Shown here: in pieces, positions 1 through 8,835 of the stretch
Layout: each line of letters begins with the position of its first letter
How positions within the stretch are numbered: position 1 is the first letter of the stretch
Assembly (NCBI RefSeq): GCF_009455635.1
Contig: NZ_QPER01000001.1
Location: forward strand, 2,790,001 to 2,854,000
DNA length: 64,000 nucleotides
Origin: Paraburkholderia agricolaris
GTDB taxonomy: Bacteria > Pseudomonadota > Gammaproteobacteria > Burkholderiales > Burkholderiaceae
Direction of reading: 5' to 3'
Notes under the pieces: generated by a model
Told to the model about the DNA's origin: nothing
Database searches by the model: none
The model's input: only the letters and a program-made list of their open reading frames with translations
Translations under genes and position numbers: made by a program

Positions 1-821
1 TCCGGCAAAAGAGCGGTGTCGTTATCACTTCGGCAGGACAGACCTTTCTTGGCTACGCGCAGCGGATTTTGCAACTCACGGACGAGAGCCGTAATGCGCT
101 GCTCGACACCATCACCCCTGCCGGGCATCTGCGCCTCGGTTCAATGGAGACAACCGCTGCCATTCGGCTACCCCAGGTGCTGACCCGATACCGGGAAAAA
201 TATCCTCAGGTTCAACTGTCGCTTCTGACCGGCACAACCATCGAGCTGATCAAAGCCATCGAGAGCCACCGTCTCGACGGTGCCTTTGTCGGCGGACTCC
301 ATCAGAATGCCGCCCTGCTGCAGGACGAGATTTTTCAGGAGGAACTGGTTCTGGTCAGCAGCAGCGAGTTCGATTCGCTCGACACGTTGATCGAAGCGAT
401 GCCACAGCAGACCGTCCTCGTTTTCCGCACCGGCTGTTTTTACAGGTCGACACTCGAGCACTGGTTTCATCAGGTCGGCCTGATGCCGAACCAGGTGATG
501 GAACTCGGAACGCTGGATGGCATTCTGTCGTGCGTATCCGCCAACATGGGCATTACCCTGCTGCCGAGATCCATCGCTGAAAACTTCGGCGCGCGACACG
601 CACTACACGTCCACCAGTTGCCCGCAGAATTTTCCAACGTCAAGACTGTTTTCATTCGTCGAGCCGATGCCTTGACCACACCGGCGCTGGCCGCGTTCAT
701 GGAGGTCGCTCGCGATCAGCTTGCGCAGATCGACGGCGAAGTGGAGGTGCTTCACCCAATCCTCCGCGCTGCCGACAATCAGCCGGCGGACCCGGATCGT
801 GCCACGGCCCTGGCGTCGTGA
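1..821 (+). CDS. LysR-family transcriptional regulator, 5' end missing
   Basis: The open frame runs in from the left edge (first whole codon at base 3) and stops at 821. The residues before the first possible internal start read as the end of a LysR helix-turn-helix (GVVITSAGQTFLGYAQRIL), so a start at 69 would be artificial and the gene lacks roughly its first 45-50 codons here. The rest is a LysR effector-binding domain: a GHLRLGSMETTAA segment opens the first lobe, and CVSANMGITLLPRS is the usual cleft region. Effector and targets cannot be read from the sequence. It converges with the nitronate monooxygenase operon and is a candidate regulator of that locus, but the location alone does not prove it. 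Confidence 0.85.
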   Translation, partial: RQKSGVVITSAGQTFLGYAQRILQLTDESRNALLDTITPAGHLRLGSMETTAAIRLPQVLTRYREKYPQVQLSLLTGTTIELIKAIESHRLDGAFVGGLHQNAALLQDEIFQEELVLVSSSEFDSLDTLIEAMPQQTVLVFRTGCFYRSTLEHWFHQVGLMPNQVMELGTLDGILSCVSANMGITLLPRSIAENFGARHALHVHQLPAEFSNVKTVFIRRADALTTPALAAFMEVARDQLAQIDGEVEVLHPILRAADNQPADPDRATALAS

Positions 822-834
822 AGCAGCCTTGGGG

Positions 835-850
835 CGCGCCGGCCGGCGCG
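835..850. terminator. GC palindrome between convergent genes
   Basis: CGCGCCGGCCGGCGCG is a perfect 16-base palindrome in the 102-base gap between the LysR stop and the nitronate monooxygenase stop. It could act as a bidirectional terminator hairpin, but there is no T-run on either side, so the role is a guess. Confidence 0.3.
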
Positions 851-923
851 AACTGCACCGTAACGCCCAAAGCTCACAGGTGAATGACATCAGGTGAGAA
901 CCCGGTTCACGGCCTGTAGACAG

Positions 924-1943
924 TCAGGCTGTTCCGCCGACCGCAACCTGCAGCGGCCTCATCGGGGTGCGGATCGAGTCGATTTCTCTGGCGTTCGTGG
1001 TGGCAGCCTGCTTCGGAAGTCCGGCCGCCAGTTCAGCGACGCGCTCTGCCGCGGGCGTCACACCGTGTATCTTGCCCACGCCCTGGCCCGCATACAGGGA
1101 AAGTTTCTGCGCCATACGTGGCTTATCAATAATACGGGCACCGCCACCGACGAAACGCAGAAGGTTCCACCTGTCGCGATTGGGAATCACGCGATGCGGA
1201 GTGCCATATTTCCAGCCGAACGAGTAGCCTGTTCGATACTCCGTATCGTCCACCGTTGCGTCGACGATCTTCTGCTTGTACAGCGGATGCGCGTTCGATT
1301 CCTCACTGGCCACAAAGGCCGTACCGACCAGCACGCCCGACGCACCCAGCTCCATCACGACGCGCACATCGTCGCGTGTAGTGATCCCTCCCGCTGCCAG
1401 CACATGCCGGCCTCGTGCGAGATCGCATAGCGCCGGCAGCAGCGACAGGAGCCCGATGGTGCCGCGATTGAGGTGCCCACCGCATTCACTGCCCTGTGCG
1501 ACGATAATGTCCGCCCCCCGCTCAAGCGCCATTCGCGCCAAAGCGACTGTGCCGACCTGCACCATGACGATCATGCCGGCATCCTTCGCGCGCGCAATCA
1601 TGTCGGCGCCATAGTCTTCGGCGTAGAACAGCGACAGCATCCGGGGCCGTTCCTGCAGGACTACCTGGAACTGCGCTTCGAAGACCTCGGGGCCGCCGAA
1701 AGACGGAACCAGATTTACACCAAAGGGCTGGTCCGTGAGCGACCGTGTCTGCTGAATCCATTTGCGAAGCGTTAGCGGAGGAAGTCGCAGGCCGCCCAGC
1801 GTCCCCATGCCGCCCGCTTCGGCCACCGCGGCGACCAGTTCCGGCCCTGAGATCGCCGCCATGCCGGCGAGGAAGATCGGGTAGCGCACACCGCATAGCC
1901 GGGTGATCTCGTTTCCAATGAATCCCGTTTTGAATTCGTTCAT
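924..1943 (-). CDS. Nitronate monooxygenase (2-nitropropane dioxygenase family)
   Basis: A 339-residue FMN-dependent TIM-barrel enzyme of the nitronate monooxygenase family, which oxidises alkyl nitronates to carbonyl compounds and nitrite. Visible marks are the N-terminal YPIFLAGMA strand (about 21-29), the QGSECGGH segment (150-157) that corresponds to the family's GxEAGGH region with its active-site His, AAGGI (183-187) and GASGVLVGTAF (200-210) for phosphate binding of FMN. The start at 1943 lies 4 bases past the cytochrome b561 stop, so the two genes are surely co-transcribed. Divergence toward a malonate-semialdehyde-type dehydrogenase suggests the substrate is propionate-3-nitronate, whose product is malonate semialdehyde. 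That substrate is inferred. An enoyl-reductase-like or general nitronate detoxification role is the alternative. Confidence 0.82.
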   Translation of the reverse strand: MNEFKTGFIGNEITRLCGVRYPIFLAGMAAISGPELVAAVAEAGGMGTLGGLRLPPLTLRKWIQQTRSLTDQPFGVNLVPSFGGPEVFEAQFQVVLQERPRMLSLFYAEDYGADMIARAKDAGMIVMVQVGTVALARMALERGADIIVAQGSECGGHLNRGTIGLLSLLPALCDLARGRHVLAAGGITTRDDVRVVMELGASGVLVGTAFVASEESNAHPLYKQKIVDATVDDTEYRTGYSFGWKYGTPHRVIPNRDRWNLLRFVGGGARIIDKPRMAQKLSLYAGQGVGKIHGVTPAAERVAELAAGLPKQAATTNAREIDSIRTPMRPLQVAVGGTA

Positions 1944-1947
1944 GGTT

Positions 1948-2502
1948 TCAAAGCTCCACGTGTTTACCGAGCATCCGTTTAAGGGCGTCGTTCTTCAGGA
2001 CCAGATGGTTTTTAAGCGCACCGAAGATGTGCAAGGCGAGTCCCCCCAGGAAAGCGGTTGCGCCCAGATTGAACAGAAACGCGAACACCCGATGCGCCTG
2101 CGCATTGGGCCCAAATGGCGCGGGAATCACCCAGCCTCCAGGGAGGCCCACAATTTCCCCCGCCGCGCATCGGGACAGCCACGCGGCAAGCGGCAGCAAC
2201 ACCATCGCCAGCGCGAGCGCCGCAGCGACCGACCGGCTGGCGATCACCTCGACAGGGTTCGGCGTGCCGAGCGGCAACGGATGATACGAAGTGACTCGCG
2301 CCCAGAACCGATAAGTCGAGACGAGAAGCACAAAGAGGCCAAGCAGGTTCTGGACGTGTATCCACTCCAGCTTCCGCACATCGTCGCCCGCCTGTGCGAT
2401 CGCAATGCCCAGACCGATGATCGAGAAAAGCAGTATCGCCACAACCCAGTGCAGAACAATCGTGACGGGCGAAAACCTCAGGCCGTTGTCTCTTAGTTGC
2501 AT
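1948..2502 (-). CDS. Cytochrome b561 family membrane protein
   Basis: The start is placed at 2502 because AAGGAG lies 6 bases upstream; an upstream in-frame start at 2580 has no such support. The 184-residue product has four membrane spans and His residues in the family pattern: LHWVV in span 1, WIHVQ in span 2, AHRVF and LHIFGALKNH near the C-terminus, which would bind two b hemes. It could pass electrons between the quinone pool and a periplasmic acceptor, or dispose of superoxide. It sits between the symporter and the nitronate monooxygenase, so a redox role in the same process is likely, but its partner is unknown. Confidence 0.8.
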   Translation of the reverse strand: MQLRDNGLRFSPVTIVLHWVVAILLFSIIGLGIAIAQAGDDVRKLEWIHVQNLLGLFVLLVSTYRFWARVTSYHPLPLGTPNPVEVIASRSVAAALALAMVLLPLAAWLSRCAAGEIVGLPGGWVIPAPFGPNAQAHRVFAFLFNLGATAFLGGLALHIFGALKNHLVLKNDALKRMLGKHVEL

Positions 2503-2614
2503 GTCTTGCTCCTTGTCCTTGTATTGGTATGCCGGCAGCGCCGCCCCAAAAACGGGCGGATGTTTCTCTCCAAGCCTCAAGCCTCAAGCTTCAAAGCCCG
2601 CCGCGCGATCGCAT

Positions 2615-4282
2615 TCAGTGACCGGCGGTCCCGGATGCGCCCCACCCTGTCTGCGCACGAACGTACTGGTCGTCAAACCGGCTGCGTTCCCGTGCGGCCT
2701 CAGCGCTGCGATCGGTCACCGAGCCCAGCCACGCAAACACGAAGGCGATACTCATCGACACGATGGCCGGATACTCGTAGGGATAAATCGCATGGGCATG
2801 GCCCAGCACCTTCACCCAGACCGCCGGCGAAAGAATGACGAGGACCACCGAACTGAGAAGCCCCGTGACACCACCGGCCAGCGCTCCGCGCGTGGTGAGT
2901 CCCTTCCAGTACATCGAAAGCGCAAGGATCGGAAAATTCACCGAGGCGGCCACACCGAAAGTGAGCGCTACCAGGAAAGCAATGTTCTGATCCTTGAACA
3001 GGATTCCAAGAACCACCGCGACCACGCCGATGCACACCGAAGCGATTCTGGATACCCGGCGCTCAGCGGCCGGATCGGCGCGATTCTTCTTGAGCACCAT
3101 CACATACAGATCGTGCGAAATCGCCGAGGTGCCGGCCATTGTGAGTCCGGATACCACGGCCAGAATGGTGGCAAAGGCCACGGCTGAGAGGAAGCCGAGC
3201 ATCAGGTTGCCGCCAAGCGCGCGGGCCAGGTGCATCACCGGCATGTTGCCGCCGCCGAGCAGCTTGCCGCCGATTTGCCCTGCTTCATAAAAGGCGGGGT
3301 TCTGACCGACGATCACGATGGCAGCCATGCCCAGAACGGCAACGACCAGGAAGAAGAAACCGATGAACCCTGTGGCGACGAATACGGACTTGCGGGCCGC
3401 TTTGGCATCCGGAACGGTGAAGAACCGCATGAGAATGTGCGGCAGCCCTGCAGTGCCGAACACGAGGCCAATGGACAGCGAGATCATCGCCACAGGGTCG
3501 GCCACCAGTTCGCCCGGAAGCAGGACCCGCGCGCCGCGCACGGCAATGGCCTGCGTGAATAGCGCATCGAGCGAAAAATTGAACCGGCTGAGTGCCAGCA
3601 CCGCCAGCAGCGTCCCGCCGAACAGGAGCAGGCCGGCTTTGATGATCTGTACCCAGGTGGTCGCCACCATGCCGCCAAAGGTGACATAGACCGCCATCAG
3701 TACGCCTACCACGATGACCGCATAGTGATAGGGCAAGCCGAATAGCAGTTCGATGAGTTGCCCCGCTCCGACCATCTGCACCACGAGATAGAAACAGACC
3801 ACGGTCAGCGATCCACACGCCGTCAGTGTGCGAATCCGGTTCTGGTCGAGGCGGAAGGATGCGATGTCGGCGATCGTGATGCGACCGAGGTTGCGGATCC
3901 GCTCCGCAAAGAGAAACAGCAACAGCGGCCATGCGACGAAAAAGCTGATCGCATAGATCATGCCGTCGTAGCCGTGGAAGAAAATCATGCTGGTCACGCC
4001 CAGCAACGCCGCAGCCGACATGTAGTCACCTGCCAGCGCAAGGCCGTTCTGAAAGCCGGTAATGCTGCCGCCCGCCGTATAGAAATCGCTCATCGACCGG
4101 GTTCGGGCGGCAGCCCACCAGGTTATCGCCAGGGTTGCGGAAACGAACACCAGGAACATCACGATGGCCGTGATGTTAAGCGGCTGACGCTCGACCTTTT
4201 CGAGCGCACCTGGCGCGGCCATGGCGGCACATGCAATGCCCAGCAGAGAGAGGAAAAGAATGCTTTGGCGTGCGCGGCTCAT
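2615..4282 (-). CDS. actP: Sodium:solute symporter, ActP acetate-permease type
   Basis: A 555-residue member of the solute:sodium symporter family, close in length and layout to acetate permease ActP (549 residues in E. coli). It begins with a signal-like first helix ([15 protein letters not shown]), followed by the typical [20 protein letters not shown] region after span 1 and about 13 hydrophobic spans. The start at 4282 overlaps the stop of the DUF485 gene by 4 bases (ATGA), the classic yjcH-actP coupling. The true substrate is a small monocarboxylate. In this operon it may be a nitro-acid or its nitronate rather than acetate. The open frame continues upstream to 4618 through the DUF485 gene in another frame; that extension is not coding. 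Confidence 0.85.
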   Translation of the reverse strand: MSRARQSILFLSLLGIACAAMAAPGALEKVERQPLNITAIVMFLVFVSATLAITWWAAARTRSMSDFYTAGGSITGFQNGLALAGDYMSAAALLGVTSMIFFHGYDGMIYAISFFVAWPLLLFLFAERIRNLGRITIADIASFRLDQNRIRTLTACGSLTVVCFYLVVQMVGAGQLIELLFGLPYHYAVIVVGVLMAVYVTFGGMVATTWVQIIKAGLLLFGGTLLAVLALSRFNFSLDALFTQAIAVRGARVLLPGELVADPVAMISLSIGLVFGTAGLPHILMRFFTVPDAKAARKSVFVATGFIGFFFLVVAVLGMAAIVIVGQNPAFYEAGQIGGKLLGGGNMPVMHLARALGGNLMLGFLSAVAFATILAVVSGLTMAGTSAISHDLYVMVLKKNRADPAAERRVSRIASVCIGVVAVVLGILFKDQNIAFLVALTFGVAASVNFPILALSMYWKGLTTRGALAGGVTGLLSSVVLVILSPAVWVKVLGHAHAIYPYEYPAIVSMSIAFVFAWLGSVTDRSAEAARERSRFDDQYVRAQTGWGASGTAGH

Positions 4283-4590
4283 CGATTTTCTCCCGCCAGA
4301 ATTTTCGCGGTGAGCGCATCGAATTCGCCGTTCGCGCGACGAACGTACAGACCCGTCAGAAGCCATGTGCCGATGATCAGTACGACGCCGATCGGCCAGC
4401 CGATATTCATCACCCCTCCCCCCGGCAATCTCGTCGCAAGCAGCTTTGGCACAAAGGCCGCGACGAGAATGAACGCGTAATAGGGAATCAGCGTCGCGGC
4501 CGTCAGCCCGATCACGAAACGCCTGCGCCGTCGCACCAGCGAGGCGAACAATGAGGTGCTTCGAACCGCTGAGAGTTCGGTTGTCTCCAT
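4279..4590 (-). CDS. DUF485 inner-membrane protein (YjcH-like)
   Basis: A small protein of 103 residues with two membrane spans, the first in the [19 protein letters not shown] region and the second in [17 protein letters not shown]. Proteins of this family are encoded directly before ActP-type symporters, as here, with a 4-base stop/start overlap. The start at 4590 is preferred over the one six codons earlier (4608) because GGAG lies 8 bases before it. Its role is unknown; it is thought to be an accessory to the symporter. Confidence 0.8.
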   Translation of the reverse strand: METTELSAVRSTSLFASLVRRRRRFVIGLTAATLIPYYAFILVAAFVPKLLATRLPGGGVMNIGWPIGVVLIIGTWLLTGLYVRRANGEFDALTAKILAGENR

Positions 4591-4697
4591 TCTTTTGTCT
4601 CCGTCCATGGAAAAACATCTGATTTCCTGACTCCGCTTTATGCCCCGCTATCAGCGGCGCTGCGGACTTCTTGTGATGGACGATAGGGCCGCTACTC

Positions 4698-4723
4698 GAT
4701 CACATCAAATGATGATTGGTGAT
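4698..4723 (-). promoter_or_regulatory. Putative operator, copy 1 of an inverted pair
   Basis: Read on the minus strand, this 26-base site matches the plus-strand site at 4785-4810 at 23 of 26 positions, with a 17-base identical core TCATCATTTGATGTGAT. Inside the core, CATCA-TT-TGATG is itself a palindrome with 5-base arms. Two facing copies 61 bases apart in a divergent promoter region suggest binding of a dimer or tetramer that controls both operons. The cognate protein is unknown; the partial LysR gene at the left edge is one candidate. Confidence 0.6.
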
Positions 4724-4784
4724 GGATACGATCTCTCCCAGTGAAGCAGGGTCACGCGATGGTTCATTTTCAGTGAAGTCAACT

Positions 4785-4810
4785 ATCACTATTCATCATT
4801 TGATGTGATT
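4785..4810 (+). promoter_or_regulatory. Putative operator, copy 2 of an inverted pair
   Basis: The plus-strand partner of the site at 4698-4723, with the same TCATCATTTGATGTGAT core. It ends 165 bases before the dehydrogenase start, a position compatible with control of the plus-strand promoter. Confidence 0.6.
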
Positions 4811-4975
4811 CATCAGGTCGCATATCGTCCAACGACACCCAGCGACAACCAACGGCCCCCCCCCGCACGCTGCCGCTGCGAAAGCCTCCGCTGAATTCCC
4901 GGCCGGCAGCATCGATACCAACGCAGCTTTTCACTCGACCTTTCTTAATTCTCAAATCAACAGGAGACATCCAGC

Positions 4976-6493
4976 ATGAGCACCAAGCCTGCAGAAATCG
5001 GCCACTACATTGATGGTCGCGCAACGCCCGTCGCATCCGGACGCGCTCAGCCGATCACCAATCCCGCCACCGGTCAGGTCACCGGCGTCGTCGCACTGGC
5101 TGGCGCAGACGAAGTGGATGCTGCCGTGCAAGCCGCCGCGGCAGCCTTCCCCGGCTGGTCGAACACGCCGCCGGTGCGGCGCGCGCGCGTGCTGTTCAGG
5201 TTTCTGGATCTGTTGAACAGGCACCGCGACGAGCTCGCCCACCTGATCACCGCGGAACATGGCAAGGTCTTCTCCGACGCGCAGGGCGAAGTCACCCGCG
5301 GCATTGAAGTGGTGGAGTTTGCGTGCGGCATCCCGCAACTGCTGAAGGGCGACTACACCGAGCAGGTATCCACCGGCATCGACAACTGGACGATGCGCCA
5401 GCCCCTGGGTGTAGTCGCCGGTGTCACCCCTTTCAATTTTCCAGTCATGGTGCCGTGCTGGATGTTCCCCGTGGCCATCGCCTGCGGCAACACCTTCGTG
5501 CTCAAGCCCAGCCCGATCGACCCCAGTCCGTCGTTGCGGATTGCTGAACTTTTCAAGGAAGCCGGCCTGCCCGATGGCGTGTTCAATGTCGTGCAGGGCG
5601 ACAAGGTGGCTGTCGATGCCCTGCTTGAACACCCGCAGGTCACGGCGATCAGCTTTGTTGGCTCCACACCGATCGCCAACTACATCTACGAGACCGGCGC
5701 TCGTCACGGCAAGCGTGTCCAGGCGCTGGGCGGCGCCAAGAATCATATGGTCGTGATGCCCGACGCCGACCTCGACCGTACGGTGGATGCGCTGATCGGC
5801 GCGGCCTACGGCTCGGCGGGCGAACGCTGTATGGCGATCTCCGTAGCTGTGCTGGTCGGCGACGTGGCGGACCGACTGCTGCCGCGTCTGGTAGAGCGCA
5901 CGAAAGCACTCAAGGTGCTCGACGGCGAGAACCTGGAAGCGGAAATGGGACCGATCGTCAGCCGTGCAGCACACGAACGTGTTACGGGCTACATCGAGCA
6001 GGGCATCAAGGAAGGCGCGCAACTGCTGGTGGACGGTCGCGGCTTCGACAGCGCCCAGGCAGGCGCGGGATGCGGCGACGGCTTCTGGCTGGGCGGCACG
6101 CTGTTCGATCACGTTACCCCCGGGATGCGCATCTACAAGGAGGAGATCTTCGGCCCGGTACTGGCCATCGTGCGTGTCGAAGACTTTACAGAAGCGGTGG
6201 ATCTCATCAACGCTCACGAGTTCGGCAACGGTACCGCCTGTTTCACCCGCGATGGCCACGTCGCCCGCGAATTCTCGCGCCGCATCCAGGTTGGCATGGT
6301 CGGCATCAACGTGCCGATTCCGGTTCCGATGGCCTGGCACGCGTTCGGTGGCTGGAAGCGCTCGCTGTTCGGCGACACGCACACCTATGGCGAAGAAGGT
6401 GTGCGTTTCTACACGAAGCAGAAGTCGATCATGCAGCGCTGGCCGGAAAGCATCAGCAAGGGCGCTGAGTTCGCCATGCCCACCGCGCACTGA
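4976..6493 (+). CDS. mmsA: CoA-acylating methylmalonate/malonate-semialdehyde dehydrogenase
   Basis: A 505-residue aldehyde dehydrogenase of the methylmalonate-semialdehyde class. These enzymes convert malonate or methylmalonate semialdehyde with NAD and CoA to acetyl- or propionyl-CoA, releasing CO2. Class marks are clear: the nucleophile Cys285 in [11 protein letters not shown], and ALGGAKNH (250-257) where other aldehyde dehydrogenases have ELGGK, so the usual general-base Glu is absent as expected for the CoA-dependent class. AGGAG lies about 9 bases before the ATG. In most bacteria mmsA belongs to valine or inositol breakdown; none of those genes is here. The divergent nitronate monooxygenase would make malonate semialdehyde from propionate-3-nitronate, which gives this enzyme a job at this site. 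Confidence 0.88.
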   Translation: MSTKPAEIGHYIDGRATPVASGRAQPITNPATGQVTGVVALAGADEVDAAVQAAAAAFPGWSNTPPVRRARVLFRFLDLLNRHRDELAHLITAEHGKVFSDAQGEVTRGIEVVEFACGIPQLLKGDYTEQVSTGIDNWTMRQPLGVVAGVTPFNFPVMVPCWMFPVAIACGNTFVLKPSPIDPSPSLRIAELFKEAGLPDGVFNVVQGDKVAVDALLEHPQVTAISFVGSTPIANYIYETGARHGKRVQALGGAKNHMVVMPDADLDRTVDALIGAAYGSAGERCMAISVAVLVGDVADRLLPRLVERTKALKVLDGENLEAEMGPIVSRAAHERVTGYIEQGIKEGAQLLVDGRGFDSAQAGAGCGDGFWLGGTLFDHVTPGMRIYKEEIFGPVLAIVRVEDFTEAVDLINAHEFGNGTACFTRDGHVAREFSRRIQVGMVGINVPIPVPMAWHAFGGWKRSLFGDTHTYGEEGVRFYTKQKSIMQRWPESISKGAEFAMPTAH

Positions 6494-6499
6494 GCGGGT

Positions 6500-6523
6500 G
6501 GCGCCGGCGATCGTGCCGGCGCC
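6500..6523 (+). terminator. Hairpin after mmsA
   Basis: GGCGCCGGC and GCCGGCGCC form a perfect 9-base stem with a 6-base loop, starting 7 bases after the mmsA stop. No T-run follows, so it may only partly end transcription before the flavohemoglobin gene. Confidence 0.45.
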
Positions 6524-6569
6524 CTTCCCTTCCATCCGTTTTCACCCTGCCTACCCACGTACGCTTTTT

Positions 6570-7754
6570 ATGCTGACAGACACCCAACGCGACATCATCA
6601 AGGCCACAGTCCCGCTGCTGGAAACCGGTGGGGAAACCCTCACCACGCATTTCTACAAACTGATGCTCAGCGACTACCCGGAAGTGCGCCCCCTATTCAA
6701 CCAGGCACACCAGGCCCGCGGTACGCAGCAGCGCGCGCTGGCTAACGGCGTCCTGCAGTATGCCCGCAACATCGACCGGCTCGAGGCACTGGGCCCGCTG
6801 GCCGCGCAGATCGTGAACAAACACGTGGCCCTGCAGATTCAGCCCGAGCATTACCCTATCGTCGGCGCGTGCCTGCTGCGCGCCATCCGGGACGTACTCG
6901 GTCCAGAACTCGCTACCGACGCGGTGATCGACGCCTGGGGCGCGGCCTATCAGCAACTCGCGGACATCCTGATTGCGGCCGAGCGGCAGGTGTACGACAC
7001 GTTGGCCGCTGCGCCGGGGGGCTGGCGTGGAGCACGCCAGTTCCGGGTGAGCCGCAAGGTGCCCGAGAGTGAGGAAATCACTTCGTTCTACCTGGAACCC
7101 GTTGATGGCAAGCCGGTCGCCGCCTTTCATCCAGGCCAGTACATCGGTCTGCGCCTGACGATCGATGGCGAGGAGATTCGCCGCAACTATTCGCTGTCAG
7201 CCGCGCCGAACAACCACAGCTACCGCATCAGCGTCAAACGCGAACCAGGCGGCAAGGCATCCACCTTCCTGCACGACCACGTACCGGCAGGCGGCACATT
7301 GGACCTGTTTGCGCCCGCAGGAGCGTTCACGCTTGCCGACAACGACACGCCGCTCGCGCTGATCAGCGGCGGCGTAGGCATCACCCCTACCCTGGCAATG
7401 GCCGAGACTGCACTGATCGCCGGGCGGGCAGTCATTTTTATCCACTATGCACGCAATGGCCGCGCGCATGCCTTCGGCGAACTCCTCGACGCTTGGGCGG
7501 CACGCTACCCTCGCCTGCAAGCCTACGTCGTCTATGAGCAAACGGAGGCAACGGACAAACGCCCCCCGAACGGCGTGGGGCGCCCAACTTCCTCACAGTT
7601 GGCCCAGTGGCTTCCGCTCAATCAGGAGTTCGATGCCTATTTCCTCGGCCCCACGCCGTTTATGGCGTTTATCAGAAGAACGCTGCGCGATCTCGGTCAA
7701 CCCGACGAGCGCAGCCGGTATGAATTCTTCGGACCTGCGGAGACCTTGAACTAA
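6570..7754 (+). CDS. hmp: Flavohemoglobin, nitric oxide dioxygenase
   Basis: A 394-residue flavohemoglobin, normal for the family. It turns nitric oxide and oxygen into nitrate with NAD(P)H. The globin domain (about 1-135) has Tyr29 and Gln53 in the distal pocket and the proximal His85 in NKHVAL. The FAD domain carries RRNYSLS and the NAD domain GGVGITPT; the C-terminal YFLGPTPFM completes the reductase. The ATG at 6570 has no good ribosome site, but the upstream open frame overlaps mmsA in another frame and is not coding. Placement 76 bases after mmsA and opposite a nitrite-releasing enzyme suggests protection from reactive nitrogen made by nitronate oxidation. No NsrR-type operator was recognised. 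Confidence 0.9.
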   Translation: MLTDTQRDIIKATVPLLETGGETLTTHFYKLMLSDYPEVRPLFNQAHQARGTQQRALANGVLQYARNIDRLEALGPLAAQIVNKHVALQIQPEHYPIVGACLLRAIRDVLGPELATDAVIDAWGAAYQQLADILIAAERQVYDTLAAAPGGWRGARQFRVSRKVPESEEITSFYLEPVDGKPVAAFHPGQYIGLRLTIDGEEIRRNYSLSAAPNNHSYRISVKREPGGKASTFLHDHVPAGGTLDLFAPAGAFTLADNDTPLALISGGVGITPTLAMAETALIAGRAVIFIHYARNGRAHAFGELLDAWAARYPRLQAYVVYEQTEATDKRPPNGVGRPTSSQLAQWLPLNQEFDAYFLGPTPFMAFIRRTLRDLGQPDERSRYEFFGPAETLN

Positions 7755-7779
7755 TCACCGGGCCTGAGCGGCAACGACC

Positions 7780-7818
7780 CGATACACCGGATCCGATACA
7801 CCGCGACCCTATACACCG
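7780..7818. repeat. Three tandem copies of a 10-base element
   Basis: CGATACACCG occurs at 7780-7789 and 7794-7803, and CTATACACCG at 7809-7818, with 14- and 15-base periods, between the flavohemoglobin stop and the DUF2934 gene. The function is unknown; it could be a replication-slippage product or a weak protein-binding array. Confidence 0.6.
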
Positions 7819-7863
7819 TTCAGGTCGAACTCCCCCGCGCGGGCAATGAACCGCCGCCGCGTC

Positions 7864-8043
7864 TCACAGCGTGCCGGGCGGCTCCGTGGGCACGCCCGAC
7901 GCGTCTTCATGAGCGTTTTCATCTTCGATTTCGGCGCGTGCCTGCTCCCAGTACTCCTCGGGTGTGCCCCTAGGCTCGGTCGCCTTCTCCCACAAATGGT
8001 AGGCCCGGGTCCTGATGCGTTCTTCCACCGACATGGTTTCCAT
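7864..8043 (-). CDS. DUF2934 small protein
   Basis: A 59-residue acidic protein with the DUF2934 pattern EERIRTRAYHLWE followed by a GTPEEYWEQARAEI helix. The start at 8043 has AAGGAG 7 bases upstream; the ATG at 8049 would be too close to it. Proteins of this family are short, cytosolic and of unknown role, common in rhizobia and Burkholderiaceae and often near stress genes, as here. Confidence 0.7.
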   Translation of the reverse strand: METMSVEERIRTRAYHLWEKATEPRGTPEEYWEQARAEIEDENAHEDASGVPTEPPGTL

Positions 8044-8295
8044 ACTCATGCTCCTTGTGAGACCAGCAAAAAAGCCCGCTCCGGGCTTGCGGAATTTGCC
8101 GTTTGCAACGGATTGCACGCCGGCAACCTGGAGCGCAGCAAGCGCTGTTCCTCACCGGCGGACGCTACAGAGACGGGTAGCGATACGCAAAAGACTGACT
8201 ACAATAGTTGAGTGCGGGCAGCAATGAGCAAGCGGTCCGTTCAGGCATGGCGTGTCAGTAGCGTGACGTTTCAATTCCTTCATTGGAGGCATGCG

Positions 8296-8814
8296 ATGAT
8301 CTGCCTGAGCGAAAGAATTGCCGGCGCAATCATCTTCTTGCTGAGCGGGTATGCGTTCGCGGGCGACCTTACGATCGATTCGCCCGAAGAGATGACCGTG
8401 GCGAGCATCGCGCCACTGCCCGTGAAAACGCTTCCCTCCATTCCGGAACCGCAACGCTACGCCTTTGAATATCAGTCGGACCAGGGAAATCCCTTTTACG
8501 CGCCAGTCGAGAATTTCTATAGCACGCCGATAACTCACGACGTCCGCTTTGGCGGCGCAACGCCCGCACCAATGCCTGGGGCGGCGTCGCAACAGGCGCC
8601 GTCCCAAGCGTCGGATTATCTCTCTCTGGGCCCGTCGACGGCGCCGCAGCTCTCAATCGTCGATGTACAGAACACCACCCTGACGCTCGGTGCGCAACCG
8701 CAGCGAAAGCTGTCGTTGACCGTCAACGACTGGGCCTTTTCCGCAACAGCGCGTGTCGCGGTTCTCCACTCGCACAGCACGGGCGCGACGCTTTCCGTGC
8801 GGCACGGGTTTTAA
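8296..8814 (+). CDS. Secreted protein of unknown function
   Basis: The start at 8296 follows GGAGG by 6 bases and gives a clear signal peptide (MICLSERIAGAIIFLLSGYAFA, cut before GDL). The mature protein of about 150 residues is rich in Pro, Ser, Ala and Gln in its middle and ends with alternating polar and hydrophobic residues closing on Phe (TLSVRHGF), which is weakly like an outer-membrane strand. I recognise no family. An earlier in-frame start at 8212 would bury the signal peptide and is less likely. Confidence 0.6.
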   Translation: MICLSERIAGAIIFLLSGYAFAGDLTIDSPEEMTVASIAPLPVKTLPSIPEPQRYAFEYQSDQGNPFYAPVENFYSTPITHDVRFGGATPAPMPGAASQQAPSQASDYLSLGPSTAPQLSIVDVQNTTLTLGAQPQRKLSLTVNDWAFSATARVAVLHSHSTGATLSVRHGF

Positions 8815-8835
8815 ACCGACGTTCGCGAGGCCTCG

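Larger units (their letters stand above)
4591..4975. other. Divergent intergenic region between symporter and dehydrogenase operons
   Basis: This 385-base gap must hold the promoters of both operons. It contains no convincing gene. Its main content is a pair of near-identical inverted sites (4698-4723 and 4785-4810), listed separately. The dehydrogenase ribosome site (AGGAG) lies just before 4976. I could not assign a confident -35/-10 pair on either strand. Confidence 0.7.

Noticed and set aside
4952..6535. 527-codon minus-strand open frame opposite mmsA
   Set aside because: It is fully antisense to a clear dehydrogenase gene, has no recognisable domain, and arises from the codon bias of high-GC DNA.
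5964..6569. Upstream extension of the flavohemoglobin frame
   Set aside because: It overlaps mmsA in another frame, and the globin domain begins at 6570 with the normal N-terminus.
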